Origin: Trichosporon coremiiforme
Taxonomy: Eukaryota > Basidiomycota > Tremellomycetes > Trichosporonales > Trichosporonaceae
Direction: 5' to 3'
Assembly: GCA_039545355.1 (NCBI GenBank)
Contig: BCJJ01000003.1
Coordinates: 1,178,001 to 1,242,000 of the forward strand
DNA: 64,000 bases
Shown here one piece after another: positions 23,713-37,048 of the stretch. The stretch's first letter is position 1; each line of letters opens with the position of its first letter. Under the pieces are notes generated by a model, which was not told the origin of the DNA, did no database searches, and saw nothing but the letters and a program-made list of their open reading frames with translations. Made by a program: the position numbers and the translations under genes.

Positions 23713-24344
23713 TCTACTTCAGCCTTCAGCCCCGTTTTGGTGCGCCAGTCCCTTTACTGAAATAGCCTGAACCGACTCGCTGAAGCGGCCATCGTCTCCC
23801 GAGCGGCCGCGGTTCATGGTGGAGATGTCACGTGCGGCTCTAGCTCTGCGATGCGGCCGCGAAGTTTCGCGAACGACACCACGTGCAGCCGGAGGCTCTT
23901 GAGGACAAAGCTGACGGTCTTGGAGACGTGTTGCACATCGAAGAGGAGCGTAGCGCCGTAGGCCGTCAGGTTGCGACACCGATCCAGCAGACCACGCATT
24001 TCCACATGTACTCTGGTAGATGGGGAAAGGGCGATCATCCACGGACGACGGCTCACCATTTCCCCATCAACCTCGATAGTGTCGGAAACTCCCCAGGCTT
24101 GCATCAGTTCAACGACGGTCATAGAGCCTCCGAGGTGAGGGGAGACGGGACGATGAATGGGTGCCAGAGCCCCTGGGTTGCGGGTCTGATGCCTCCGGGC
24201 GTTGTCGCGCTTCTCCTCGTACGTGCCGATTCTCTTTTCGGGGGCGACATCACTGGGGACGGGGTGTCGGGAACAACGTCGGGCGCAACGCGGCAATGAG
24301 TAGTTAAGGTCATAGACACTCTTGGGATTGACGTTGGTAGGCAA

Positions 24345-25354
24345 GGGATGATCGTGCGTTTGACTGTAGGGTAAGAAAAGCTCAGTACTGTGACACAGAG
24401 AGAAGTGAAGGTTAAGATATTGATAGGGAGAAGTGAGAAGAAGTCACCTTTTGAAGGTGTCAGGATGTCGAGGCATCTCCGCTCCGATGAACAAGATGCG
24501 TTGTAGATCTTTCGGCTTGCAAGTCGTGGGCGAGGGCGTCTTCGATCCGAAGTTCTACGTTCGCCTGCACGAGTTAACATTCGTACGGAGTCTGGCCCCC
24601 TACACAAGCCCACCAGAGTAGAGGGCAGCCGTGAGTACAACGCAATGCGTGACAAGTTGGTGTGAGCGTGCGAGTGTCAGGGCTGGGCCGGCATGTGTTC
24701 ACCGTCGTCTGTCGAAACGCATTCCATACCTCTGTTGCAGCTTTTGTCAGCTGAGGGAGGCGCTTGCATTGCATACTTCCAGGTCCCGCACACGTATGCA
24801 CATTCATCGCGCATGCACATGCCGCGCATTGTGCTAAAGATCGAGAAGCGGTTGAGGGCCGATGCCAAGGGGAAGCAAAGGGGTGTCTTCCCAGATTGCC
24901 GATCCTTGTTTCACATCCCCGTAATCGTGACGTACATCACACTGATGAATGAGGGAGGGAATGTGGTACTGCAGTGCGACACTCGCTGTTGCCGGTCGTC
25001 AACGGCTGGGGTGCGAACGGAGCCCAGCGCCAGTCACGGGCTCGTCACCGCGTTGCCATATGCCCATACTTCCATTGCACACTGCAGCTTGAATAGCATG
25101 CAACAGCATAACAACGACCTTGAGCACAAGTGCTATCAGACACGAATTTGCAAACCTATGGAGCCCCAGCCCGGCAATACCACTGATGGAGGCATCATGC
25201 ACACAACGGTTGACTCACCCAGCACAGACGAGTGTCGGCCAAAAGCTCCCGCGCCATTTGTTTTGACATGATGCGTGCTGGGCGCGATCCAGGGTGGACC
25301 TGGACCTGGCGACATTACGGACGTTCCTTCACCGACGTGCTGCAACGACGCGAC
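24345..25354. other. intergenic, promoter side of RAD30
   Basis: About 1 kb with no convincing gene. Short ORFs on both strands have Cys/His/Thr-skewed composition and no continuation. The last few hundred bases precede the polymerase eta start codon; no TATA box is obvious. Confidence 0.35.
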
Positions 25355-28008
25355 ATGTTCTTCGGCAACGGGCCCCAAGCGGGTCCGAAAGTTGGTGGAC
25401 CCGTCACATATCGGTGAGCTCGATGGTCTGTCCAGTGCTGACAAATAGGCATCTGCTCAGCAGCTCGGCACAAAACGTATAGTGGGTTACCACAGCGGAT
25501 AGGCGCCTTCCAGCGGTGTGTCTCCCCATGCAGAGGAAGGACTGAGACCTTCGAGCTCGCAGCGTCGGCTCTGACGGCTTGTCTGCGTCTTATTAGGGAA
25601 GGTGTTTCCTGTGTACTTGGCGCAGGCGCGCGCAGCTGGTATCCCTAGCTTAAGCTGACGCGCAGCAACCCGCTTCGCGTCGTCGCGCACCTGGATATTG
25701 ACGGTGCTTATGCACGTAAGTTCCAGCTCCGCAGTCGCATACGAACCAGCTGACGTCAACAGAGTTTGAGCAAGTCCGTCTTGGCTTGCCGGACGATGTG
25801 CCACTCATCTGCGCTCAGTGGGACAGCATTATTGCGGTGAACTACCCCGCGAGGGCTTACGGGATCAAGCGGTGAGTCACTTCCCCTCCCTGCCTTTCTC
25901 ATGTCACGTCTTCCTCGCCCTTCGTCGTGACAGCTGACATCAGAATGGCGACCATTGCCGAGGCGAAGAAGGCTTGCCCGCACTTGTATGTGCAGCATGT
26001 GCCGACATACCGCGAGGGCGAGTCTGAAGCGGGATACTGGGATGAGGTGGACCGGCAGACGCAGAAGGTATCGCTAGACCCCTATCGGCGCGAGAGTTTG
26101 AAGATTCTTGCGGTTTTCCGCGAGATGGCGCCGAAGGCGGAGCTTGGTGAGCTCTCAAGTCTTCTCGGAAGCTGACAAACAGAGAAGGCGTCGATTGACG
26201 AAGCCTTTCTGGACTTGACGCCAATGGTGCTCGATGAGCTTCTGAAGCGCTTTCCTTATCTTTCGTCTGTACCTGAGGACGCCCCTGACGGACTCGACTC
26301 GCCCCTCCCACCTCCACCACCGGTCGACTGGACCAACGCCGGGAACCTGTTTCCGAACAAGGTCAAGACCGAGGACCAGGAAGAGGACGGCGAGGAAGAA
26401 GACGGTCCTGACATGTGGGAGGACTGGGCACTGTGCATCGGCGCGCAAATCACAGCTGCTACGAGGGCAGAGGTCTGGAACAGACTACACTACACTTGTT
26501 CAGCCGTAAGCTCCGACTAGCAGCATGAGCTGACTATCAGGGCATCGGACACAATAAGACTTTAGCAAAGGTGAGCTTGGATGACACCTCCTCAGGCTAA
26601 CTTCAGCTCTGCTCGGCATGGAAGAAGCCGAATAACCAGACTGTTCTCCGACACTCGGCGATGCCGGCGTTCCTGGGACCCATGGACTTTACAGATGTAA
26701 GAGTTGGCGTGCGCTCCTCGCTGACGACAGATCCGCTTCCTTGGAGGAAAGCTTGGTCACGCGATCGCCGAAGAGTTCGGCGCGAAGACGGTGAACGATA
26801 TGCTGTGAGCTGTGGCAGGCCTTGCGTAGCTGACAACAGTCCGATTACGCTGGACGAGCTGCAGGCCAAGTTCGGCGAGGAGAGCATCTGGGTGTACAAT
26901 GTCTTGAGGGTGAGCTACATGGCATGTGTAATAGCTGACCGACAGGGGATAGACCATACCGAGGGTAAGCTGAGCTATCTGAATATGACCGAACTGACGA
27001 ATAGTGAAGGAGAAGCTGAGCGTCAAGTCGATGCTCGCCTCGAAGAACACTATTCCTGCCGTGACCTCGACCGCGGGCGGCTACCACTGGATTTCTGTGC
27101 TGGCAGGCGAGCTTGCGGTGCGCCTTCGTGAGTCGCGAGAGGTGACACCGGGCCTGTGGCCGAAGACCATCGTGCTGTCCACCCGATCGGCTCTCGCGGC
27201 GAATCCCTGGCAGCACCGCACCGTGCAGATGCCCTTCCCGTTCACTCGTTATCTTGATGCCGACTATATCGCCAAGTACGGCCGGAGGCTCTGGGACGAC
27301 AGCGTTGGCAAGCAGGAGTGCATCAAACTCACGAACATTAGCCTTCAGTTCACTGGGCTCGCGAAGCTGGAAGCTGGTCAGAGAGGAATCGAGGGCTTCT
27401 TCAGCAAAGGCGCTGCTAAGAAGGAAGAGGGGACGAAGAATATTGAAGGGAAGAGGCTAGACGTGAAGGAGATGAAGGTAGACTGCGACACGCCGGACGT
27501 CAAGAGCCAGAGTCTCAAGCGGGAGCGCTCCGCGTCCACGGCGCCAGAGCCCGAGGCAAAACGTACGAAGAAACCCAAAGGTATCGAGTCCTTCCTCTCC
27601 AAGTCGTCTTCGGCTTCAAACACTCCAGCCACCCTGGTCAGTGTCGATTCTGGCTCGACCTCGACGAACTCAGGCTCTGTAACACCGGTACCAGCTGCCG
27701 ATGTCTCCGACGAGCTCGCCGACGAAACCGTGGCAGAGAAGGCTGACGGTGATGAGACTCTGTGGACGTGTTCAAAATGCTCCGAGCGCTTCGTGCTACC
27801 GGACCACGTTCCAGCGTCTGAGGCTGCAGACTGGCAACGCGCGTCGAAGCTGGAGCACGAGGACTACCACTTCGCGCTGTATCTGCAAGAAGGCGGAAGT
27901 CCGCCTGGCCAACACCGACCACCACCGAGCTCTATGTCCAGCTCATCCAGCAAGACCAAGAAGAAGGGCAATACCGACATCAAGAGCTTCTTCGCGCCGA
28001 AGAAGTGA
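25355..28008 (+). CDS. RAD30: DNA polymerase eta (Y-family translesion polymerase)
   Basis: Twelve exons: 25355-25413, 25449-25476, 25655-25715, 25763-25871, 25944-26146, 26183-26505, 26541-26570, 26607-26696, 26731-26804, 26840-26909, 26946-26964 and 27005-28008; 689 aa. Catalytic motifs: NPLRVVAHLDIDGAYAQFEQ (metal-binding Asp), NYPARAYGIKRMAT (fingers) and ASIDEAFLDLT (about residue 157, catalytic Asp-Glu). GIGHNKTLAKLCSAWKKPNN is the thumb helix-hairpin-helix; the little-finger domain follows. The tail has a canonical PIP box QRGIEGFF (about 480), a related KGIESFLSK, a C2H2 UBZ (CSKCSERF...HEDYH, about 610-650) and a terminal IKSFFAPKK. It bypasses UV photoproducts at PCNA-ubiquitin-marked forks. 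The 178-nt second intron is the least certain junction; all phases close. Confidence 0.93.
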
Positions 28009-28369
28009 ACAGTTACAACCCTAAGTTGAAGTCGTATCTCATAGCCTCACCATCAGCCCATCTGTTGTACGCATGTATCAGTCATCTGCTTCCCATTTCT
28101 AGTGCAGCTGCAGGCAAAATCCAAGTTAAAAATGCATTGTTTGCGGAATGGAGTTCAGGTACAATGATGATATGGGCACCTGTGTTTCTGGGTGTGCCAC
28201 TGGCCCCCTTCTACTACTACTAACGGAACCTCCTCTGTCTCGACAGCACCGGCTCACACCCTTCTATCTATTCACGGTGTTTGCCTGCCGGTCTTCTCGA
28301 TCCTTCGATCACCGAGTCACTTCTATCCGGAACGGAATCGCACACGTTCTCGACATCTCCTGCCCTTGT
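28009..28369. terminator. convergent 3' region of RAD30 and RPB1
   Basis: 360 bp between two converging stop codons (TGA region ending 28008; stop at 28370 on the minus strand). It must hold both 3' UTRs and polyadenylation signals; no specific signal was assigned with confidence. Confidence 0.4.
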
Positions 28370-31300
28370 CTACTGCTTCTCCTTCTTGCTCCAGCTCGGG
28401 CTGCTCGAGTATCCGCTCTGGCCGGCGCCGCCCCAGCCGCGCGGCTGGCTGGGGCCGTTCTGCCCTTGCTGGCCGGGACCGCCGGGGCTCGTGGGACTGT
28501 ACACGGGCGACGTGGGCGAGTATGCGGGCGAAGCGGGGGAGTACGACGGCGACGTCGGGCTGTACACGGGCGAGGTGGGAGAGTAGGACGGGCTTGTGGG
28601 CGAGAACGCGGGGCTCGTCGGCGAGTACTTCGGCGACGTGGCCTGGAACGCCTGCGGCGACGTCGGGGAGTAAGCCGGGGACGTGGGCGAGAATGCAGGC
28701 GACGCAGGAGAGTACTGCGGCGACGTGGGCGAGTACCGCGGCGAGGTCGCGCCCATCGGCGACGTGGGAGAGTACGCCGGAGACGTAGGGCTGTAGCCCG
28801 GCGACATGCGGCCGCCACCGTACGCCGGGGAGGCAGGGGAGTACGCTGGAGACGTCGGGGAGTAGGACGGCGAGGTCGGCGAGTACCGCGGGCTCGTCGG
28901 GTTATACTGCGGCGAGGTCGGCGAGTACGACGGCGATGTCGCACCGTAGCCCTGGTTCCTCGGGACCCAAGGAGACATGCCGCCCGCTCCGCCCCAGGCC
29001 GGCGAAGTCGGCTGGTACGGGCTGGTAGCCGTGGCGAACGGAGACGTCGGCGAGAAGCCCGCCCCTCCAGGAGCGTACGGCGACTGTCCGCCCTGCATGG
29101 GAGACATGCCGTAGGGCATCGCGCCGTAGCCNCCCTCGTCGTTGTTGCTGGTCTGCATCGGCGAGAACGAAGCAGAAGCAACACCGCCCATGCCACCACC
29201 ATTCCACATCGGCGACATGTTATCGTACGGCGTCATGGCGCCACCAGGCGTCATGCCGCCAGCACCCTTCTGGGCAAGGGCAATTTGGACCGGCAGACGG
29301 TGGTCGACGATGACGTCCTTGAGCATGCCTAAGTCGAGCGAGACGTCAAAGGCACCGGTACCCATGGGGGCCATCTGACCAAGAAGAACGTTCTCAGCGA
29401 CACCCTGGCAATCGTCGACATCACCGACGGCAGCGGCCTCGAGAAGAATCTCGACAGTCTCTTCGAAAGAACATCTGGACAGCGCACCAGCGTCGGTTCG
29501 GTTGATACCGTGACGGGTGATCGACATGAGGTGACCCTTGTTGCACATGAGGTCACAGAGCAGCGCCATGTGACGGTAGTTGACGTAAGAACCACCAGAG
29601 GCGATGACGCCGTGCAGCTCCTTGTACAGGGCGTTGCGACCGGCCTCAATACCGAGAATCTGCCAGACCTCGTAACAATTGTTCGAGTAGGCACGCGTGA
29701 AGTCGACACCGTCGACGGCCATGACCTGCTGCAGGTTGATACCGTCGGTCTCGAGGAACCACTCCTGCTGTTGATCGTACTCTCCCTTCTGCGAAAGAAC
29801 GGTCTGCTTGCCCTCAGAGATGAACACACGCGTGATACCGGGGATACCACCAAGCTCAACTCCGTCGAGCAGCGTCAGCTCGATNCGCTTGAGGAACATG
29901 TCCTCATCGCCCAGGAGCTCCTCGCCGTCCATCTTCTCCTCCGCCACGACGCGGATACGAATGATGAGCTTGTCGGCGTTGTCCTCAGAGTGGATGACGA
30001 ACATATCCTTTCCGACAGTGCTAACGATGGCACTGACGATGTCGGCCATCTCATATCCACCCTCAAGAACCTTGGCACGGTCAAGCTCCAGACGCAGCAG
30101 CCAAGGGGAGTGAAGCTCGAGGCGAATATCCTCGTCAGGAATGGCGAAGAATGCGTCGACGAACTCCTTGTCCTCTTCGATATCGGTCGAGTCAAGCTTC
30201 GGGTCGTAGAAGATCTCGACCGAAGCCGTGACGTCTCGCAGACGAGTGTATGTAAGCTTGCGCGAGATCTGGTGGGCGTCACGCTCCGTCCTGCTGTACT
30301 CGGGATCGAGATACACGTTGGTGGCCGGTGTACGGATGTTGGTCGCAACGTTGATAATTTCCTTCAGACGCGGCACACCTCCGGTGACACTCTTACTGGA
30401 CACACCAGCGTAGTGGAAGGTGTTCAGCGTCATCTGGGTAGCAGGTTCACCGATGGACTGCGCGGCAAGCGTTCCCACCATCTCGGCCGCGGCGACGATC
30501 GCCTTATTGAACAGCGACTCGATCTCTCCACACACCCAGTCGAACGCCACCTTACTAAGGTGGTAGTCCTCCAGTACTCGGCGAGTCGCGAGCTGCGATC
30601 GAAGAAGAATGTTGAACAACAGCGTGGCATTACGCTGGCTCTCCAGCGAAATCGGATCGTCACCACGAACCACCACCAGCGAGTCGGAGAGAGCTTGCCG
30701 CCTCTCAATGAGGTAGGCAGGGTCAAGGTCACTCGGCAGACGCTTGTCGATATGGAAGATCTGTTGCGAGTTCTGGATGATACGCTTAATGTTCACCGGC
30801 AGAGGGTGTCCTGGGTCGCCGTCCGGGAAGATCTCCTCTCGGAGTAGTCTGCGGTCCTCGACCAGCTGTCCCCACTCCTCGTCCAAAAGCTTCTGCAGGT
30901 CGACCGATGTTTGGTCGATACCAGCCTCCAGAGTTCCTTTCTTAAAGCCTCCGGTGGCGCCGAGAACGTCAACCCTGTACTTGGTTTCGAAAGCCGCGTC
31001 CGACAAGCGCAGAGTGTCGAGTGTTTGCTTCTCCATCATCGCACCGTCCATGCCATCTTCACCGTAGAGGAACTGAATGATGTCGCCACCAGAGTTGCGC
31101 ACAGTTCCGTCGTAGCCGACCTTGAGGTCCTCCATGGCCTTGACGAGTCGACGCTGGATGTAACCGGTCTCGGCAGTCTTGACCGCAGTATCAATGAGAC
31201 CCTCACGTCCACCCATGGCGTGGAAGAAGAACTCTTGCGGGGTCAGACCACGGAGATAAGAGTTCTCGACGAAACCACGAGACTCCGGTCCATAGTCGTC

Positions 31301-33797
31301 CTTCGAAAAATGAGGAAGTGTGCGGTGTCGGAAACCGAAGGGAATACGCTTACCCTCGACGATCTGCTGACCGACACATCCGGACATCTGAGAGATGTTG
31401 ATGAACGAACCCTTGGCACCGGAGACGACCATCTGCTTGACGTTGTTGTCCGCCTTCAGGTTGTCCTGCGCCGTTTTACCGGCCCAGTCACGAGCTTTGT
31501 TGAGCTCACCAGAGACGGCCGCTTCCAGAGTTTCACGAATCGTCATACCCGGACGGGGTTTCATCTTGTTGTTCTCGGCCTCGCTGATAAACGCCTGCAC
31601 CGTGTCCTTGGCTTCAACCAGACGGTTGTTGACGGCAGCCATTGTAGCGCCATCGGCAATCGTGTCTCCGATACCGACACTGAAACCGTTGTGGAGGAGC
31701 CAATAGTTGATGACTCGCTGCATGGCGGAGAAGAAGTCGCGAGCCTTGATGTGACCGAGTTCTCGGAAAATAACGTGGATCAGACCGTTGGAAGCTGCAC
31801 CAGCCATGCTCTTGGTGATCGTTCCGTAGACAAGCTCTCCGTTGTCTACGAGGACGTTCTGATCGGTAACATCGATGGGCGACGGCCGCTCGTTGTCATG
31901 AGCCGCAATGTTGATTCCAGACGGAATACACATCGACACCAGCTGCTTGCCCGTCCACATTGGTCGCGGCTTCAGAATGGCAGGAGGTGGGATGCTTCCA
32001 TCCCAGTCCGGCAGCCACAGCAGCAGGTTCTGAACGAACGCCCAGTCGCAGAAGTTGTCTCGGAGGGTGAACTTTCGAACACCACAAAGAGTGTCCTGGA
32101 CAATTCCCATTACAGGCTTGTTGGCTTGCGGGGAGATGATCTGTCGGGGGACCCACGCGATCTGAGACAGCTCCGCCCTCGTCTCCTCGCTCTGCGGAAC
32201 GTGCAAGTTCATCTCGTCTCCGTCGAAGTCGGCGTTGTACGGGGACGTGACCGAGAGGTTGAGACGGAAGGTTGAGTAGTTCATCACCTTAACACGGTGA
32301 CTCATCATAGACATCTTGTGGAGGGACGGTTGACGGTTGAACAGAACGTAGTCGCCGTCCTTGAGATGTCTCTCAACAATCCAGCCGAACTGCAGAGGGA
32401 TCGGCTCTCCAGACTTGCGGTATTTCAAGTCTATTCTCTCTCCGGTGTCCTTCACGTAGTAACGNGCACCAGGGTAGGTGGCGGGACCGTTGTTGATGAG
32501 CTGCTGGAGGTAATTGATGTTGTAGGGCGTTACTCGCTCGGGATACGTCAAAGTCATAGCGATACTGCGAGGTACACCGACCTGGTCAAGCTGGAGATTG
32601 GGGTCTCCCGTAATGACAGTACGAGCCGAGAAGTCGACACGCTTGCCCATAAGGTTACCACGCAGACGACCCTCCTTTCCCTTAAGACGAGCACGGATGG
32701 CCTTCACCGGACGGCCGGACTTCTGCAGAGCCTGGGGAATACCAGCAATGTCATTGTCCATGTAAGTCGCGACGTGGAACTGGAGAAGGTCGAAGTGCTC
32801 GTTCACGACCGATGGCGGAACACCCTCGGCCTCGAGCTTGCGCACCTGGGCGCTTGCCTTGAGGATTTCACCGAGCTTGTACGTCAAGTCGTCCTCAGAA
32901 CGCATGGCACCACCGTCGACGGAGATAGACGGACGAACAGCGGCAGGAGGTACAGGGAGAACGGTCAGGATCATCCAGTCGGGGCGTGCGTACTCAGCAT
33001 TGAGGCCCATAATGAGAAGATCCTCGTCTGGAATCTTCTTCAAGATGTTGTGGCACTCAGCAGCAGAAATGTTCCTGCGCTCCAGCTCCGATCCCTCCTC
33101 CTGCTTGTCCTTGGATGGCTTGAAGACAGCGATAAGTTTCAGACCCTCTTTCCGGTAAGCGGGTTGGTGGTGACCGCATCCTCCGTGCCCGGTCTTGGGC
33201 TTCGGGCCACTGTTCTCCCCGTACTCGTCCTGATCCGCGTCATTCTCCTCCAAAGAATCAGCTTCGCACACATTCTTCGCCTTCGCAAGATCCCAGATTG
33301 CCTTCAGACGGTGCTGAGGCTTGATGCGGCGAACGATGTTCTGGACCATGGGGTCGCGCATGTCGACCTTGAGCTTGCCACAAGAGTAACAAACGCATTC
33401 CAGGATCTTCTTCACCTTTACGATAAAGCCGGCGTGGAAAACCGGTCGCGCGAGCTCGATGTGACCGAAGTGACCGGGGCATTCGGCCATTCCTTCCGAA
33501 CACGTTTGGCACTTGAAGTTGCGGTCGATAGCTAACGATGAGCCGCTGAATCCGAGGGGTGTTCATGAGGTGTATACTCACTTCCCATCTTGGGGTCCAT
33601 CAAACCGCCAACCTTCTGTTTGCCGTTCTCGTCCATGACCTCCGGATGCTCAATCTTCGCGACTGAGTACGCTTTCTGCTTGGTTAGTCTCCATTCCCGC
33701 ACCGGCAACTGACGATCTCCTCTGGACTCATAACACCGAACTGGATCTCCTTGATCCGCTTCACCGGCGCGGACGAATAAGGGAAGGTGACAGTCAT
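28370..33797 (-). CDS. RPB1: RNA polymerase II largest subunit
   Basis: Exons 33797-33714, 33675-33582 and 33531-28370 give 1,779 aa, the usual size for fungi. The clamp zinc region reads [20 protein letters not shown]. The invariant active-site loop [16 protein letters not shown] lies near residue 490, and the trigger-loop/bridge region includes [18 protein letters not shown]. Residues about 1585-1740 are the C-terminal domain, some 20 heptads of YSPTSPx with substitutions (YNPTSPR, FSPTSPA, MGATSPR), followed by a tip ending SKKEKQ. It catalyses mRNA synthesis in the nucleus; the CTD recruits capping, splicing and 3' processing factors. Introns are 38 and 50 nt, confined to the 5' end. Three N bases (29132, 29885, 32465) are at third codon positions. 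Confidence 0.97.
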
Positions 33798-34797
33798 GTT
33801 GTCGAGAGTGACTAATCGCAGGTGCCCGAGGCGCTCAATCCAAGATGTTTTTGTTTGTTTTGATGATTAAACCGTGCACCGAGAGCGTTCAGTCGTTTCC
33901 TGTGCGCAGAGACAAACGCCAGCGATATGCGAGATGCCGAAGAAAGCGGAAAAAGAAGAATGGGCGAGCGAAGAGCTCCGCAGAACAATGATACACTGAA
34001 TGGAAGCTCCCAATACGCGTCGTCTCGATCGAAGCGATTCCAACCACGCCTACTCGAAGAAATCGACACCGAATCCAGTCCCGGGGACGACGAGGGTTAT
34101 TCACAAATCCCGATTGGACCTGTCGCGATGCGATTGATGCCAAACGGAGGTTGAAAGATGGTTTGAAACCACCTCGTCTGTCGAGTCGCGATTCCGATCT
34201 TTACCGCGCGCAACTCGCCTAGTTGGCAGGTCGGAGTGGCGGATGTGGATTCGGACGGCTTCTCTTTTGTCCCGATGCGTTGCGACGCTCGCTAGAGTGC
34301 TGCTGGCGACGGAATGGGGTTAGGATGAGGGTGATGTAGTTGAGTATGGCCACCTGATTGTTGGTCGCTATAGTGATCCCTTCAGTGGGCCAGCTGGTGG
34401 CAAGCCAACCCTGAATCACTGTCGGCATTAAGTCGAAGCGGGCATGTGGCGCGATCGTCACCGTGCTGTCGATGACGCTCCCCGCTTACCGAGCCACGAC
34501 CAGGTCCGAGGTGTCATCTCTCTCACCAGTGCATCCATTCCATCCGACATCGACACTGACCCCTGCTTGTTCACACCACACCAACCACCAACTTGTGGTT
34601 TCCAGTCTAGCTTTGACCTGAAGTACGGGTTTCTCAGCTAGCCTCGCTCTTCCCTGTGACCTCTGCCCACCGAGACACAGCGACTCGTCATCGCCTCGCT
34701 CACCTTCACACCCGTCCGTTGAGCGGGTTGGCGTCAAGGGCGCCGAGTCAACTTCCCTTGATCACCTCGTCGACCCATCGGTCCAGCATCTAATACC
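33798..34797. promoter_or_regulatory. divergent promoter region RPB1 / VPS27
   Basis: 1.0 kb between two divergent ATGs. Open frames here are short and overlap on both strands without coding character. AT content rises near 33840-33870, just upstream of RPB1. Nothing more specific is visible. Confidence 0.4.
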
Positions 34798-37048
34798 ATG
34801 TCGTGGCTTTGGGGCGGCGGTACCAACACTGAGTACGAGGAGCTCGTCGGTGAGTGACAACAGCAGCAGGTGTGACACTTCGTTGCCACCAGTCGCGGAA
34901 TGAACACTGCTTATCCAATCCCAGAGAAAGCATGCTCCCCGCTCAAGCTTCCATATCCCCAAGGGGAGGACATCGCTCTGAACCTTGAGGTGACCGACAT
35001 GATACGCTCGAAGGCGGTGAACCCGAAGCCCGCCATGCAAGCATTGAAGCTTCGCATTGGCAGCAAGAACCAGCGAGTCCAGATGTATGGCCTGTCGCTC
35101 GTGGACACGTGCATCAAGAACGGTGGCGACCATTTCCTGGCCGAGATCGCGAGCAAGGAGTTCACGGACGAGATGAGCGCCATCATCAAAGCCCCAGCGA
35201 CCAACCCTGAGGTGCGCAACATGGCACTGAACCTGCTGCAGCAGTGGGCGCTCGCCTTCAAGAACAAGCCTGCGCTGTCATATCTGCCCGAAGTGTACAA
35301 CGATCTGAAGAACGGCGGGATCAAGTTCCCACCTCCGCCCGTCAATGCGCCCACGGATCACCTGCTCGAGACGGCCACAGCACCGGCGTGGGTCGACGCC
35401 GATGCGTGCATGCGCTGTCGAACGGCCTTCACGTTCACGAACCGAAAGCACCACTGCCGAAACTGCGGCTTGGTCTACTGTGGCGAGTGCTCCTCGCGCA
35501 CCATGCCCCTGCCTAGGTTTGGTATCAAGGAGCCCGTCCGTGTCTGTGAGTCTTGTTGGGTCAAGGCGGGCAAGAACCAGCCCGCTCCGGCGGTCCCGGG
35601 ACGTACACCACGCAGCCGGCGCGACTTCGACGACGATCTGCAGCGCGCCATTGAGCTCAGTCTCGCCCAGTCTCAGCCTGGGCAGCTGCAGCCTAGTGAG
35701 CCTCCGATCGCTCTGCGCAGCGACATGAGCGAGGACGAACAGATGCGACTTGCCATCGAAGCGTCGCTGCGGGACATGGAGCAGGCTCCGTCAGCCCCGG
35801 CTGGTGAGGAGCCCGAGTTCAAGCCCCTGCCTACGTTCGACCTGCAGCCTCGCGAGACCGACACGCTTCTCACATTTACGAACACCATGGAGCAGATGAC
35901 CGCCTACGGCGAGCGTGACCTGTCGCGCTTCCCGCATGCTCATGTCCTGCATCAGCAGGCGATGGCAGTGGCACCGAAGCTGCAGCGGAACTACGAGGAG
36001 AAGTCGACCAAGAAGCGTGAGTGTTCGAGTGATGACTAAGCTGACTTTCCCAGAGATGCTTTCGGAGATGCAGGCGAAACTGTCGGAGGCCGTGACACTC
36101 TATGGACAGATCCTCGACGGCCAGCAGGCGTACGCGGCTCAGCAGCAGCAGCAGCGCCAGTACTCTCAGCAGTATTACCCGCAACAGCAATACATGCCTC
36201 CCCAGCCGTACGCGAACGGCTACCCGCAGTATGTGCCGCCGCAGCAGCTGTACGCCCCGCAATACGCGCAGCCGGCACCTGCCGCGTCGTCGAACTCGCA
36301 CCTGTACCCCTCGGTTCCCGTCCCGCAACAGTCCTACTACCAGCCGTACGCCCAGCAGCAGTGGGCCCCGCCGTCTCGCCAGGCGTCGCTCAACCAGCCG
36401 ATCGAGCCGCAGCACACCCACCAGTCCCAGCAGAGCTACCACGCGCCTGTCCAGTCTCCTCAGCCCCAAGCGCAGTCACCTCAACCGCAATACCAGTCGT
36501 ACCAGCCGCTGCAGGTGGCTGCTGAACCGCAGACGTACGGCGTTGGTGCTCCTGACCCTGCTCTCCCTTCGGCGCCGCCGCAGGCTGAGGCTCAACCCTT
36601 GGCGCCGTCCACAGAGCCGCCGATGAGCCCGAGCGCTCAGCCGTCTGCCCCTGGTCTCTCACCGGAAGCTACGCTGAGCCCCAGTGCCCCGCCTGCCTCT
36701 GCCCCGGCGAGCCCGGTGAAGAGCATTACGTCGCTCGCCTCACCTCAGCCCCAGCAGGCGTACGCTCCCCTTCCCCAGCAGCAAACCCCTCAGCAGCAAC
36801 AGACCCAGCAACCACAGCACCAGCCTTCCCAGCAACAGCACCAGTCCCCTCAGCAGCAGCACCAGCCTCCTCAGCAACAAAGCCAGCCTCCCCAGCAGCA
36901 ACAGCAGCAGTGGCAGGGCTACGAGTCGCAGTGGCAGCACCCGGGCTACACAGCCGCGATGTTCCCGAGCGCACCCAGTACGCTGCCCGAGCCCGCCAAG
37001 CAGCCGCAGCAGCAACAGCCGCAGGAGGCCCTCCTCATCGAGCTTTAA
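34798..37048 (+). CDS. VPS27: Vps27, ESCRT-0 subunit (VHS-FYVE-UIM)
   Basis: Exons 34798-34849, 34925-36016 and 36054-37048 give 712 aa. The VHS domain is about residues 10-155 ([16 protein letters not shown]). The FYVE zinc finger, about 173-235, contains [10 protein letters not shown] and [13 protein letters not shown], which binds PI3P on endosomes. Two ubiquitin-interacting motifs follow: [13 protein letters not shown] (about 255) and [14 protein letters not shown] (about 290). Then comes a GAT-like helical region (about 320-410) pairing with Hse1. The last 300 residues are Gln/Pro-rich. At least four P-S-A-P motifs ([28 protein letters not shown]) would recruit ESCRT-I via Vps23, and the final residues ALLIEL match a clathrin box. 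It sorts ubiquitinated cargo into multivesicular bodies. Confidence 0.95.

Noticed and set aside
28500..28950. Tandem DNA repeat / satellite
   Set aside because: It is the reverse complement of the YSPTSPx heptads of the RPB1 CTD, i.e. a coding repeat.
29510..33535. Long plus-strand ORFs opposite RPB1 (29510-30847, 30911-32275, 32297-33535) and 28148-29332 opposite the CTD
   Set aside because: They are antisense shadows produced by the GC-ending codon bias and the heptad repeats of RPB1; the protein on the minus strand is unmistakable and the antisense products match no family.
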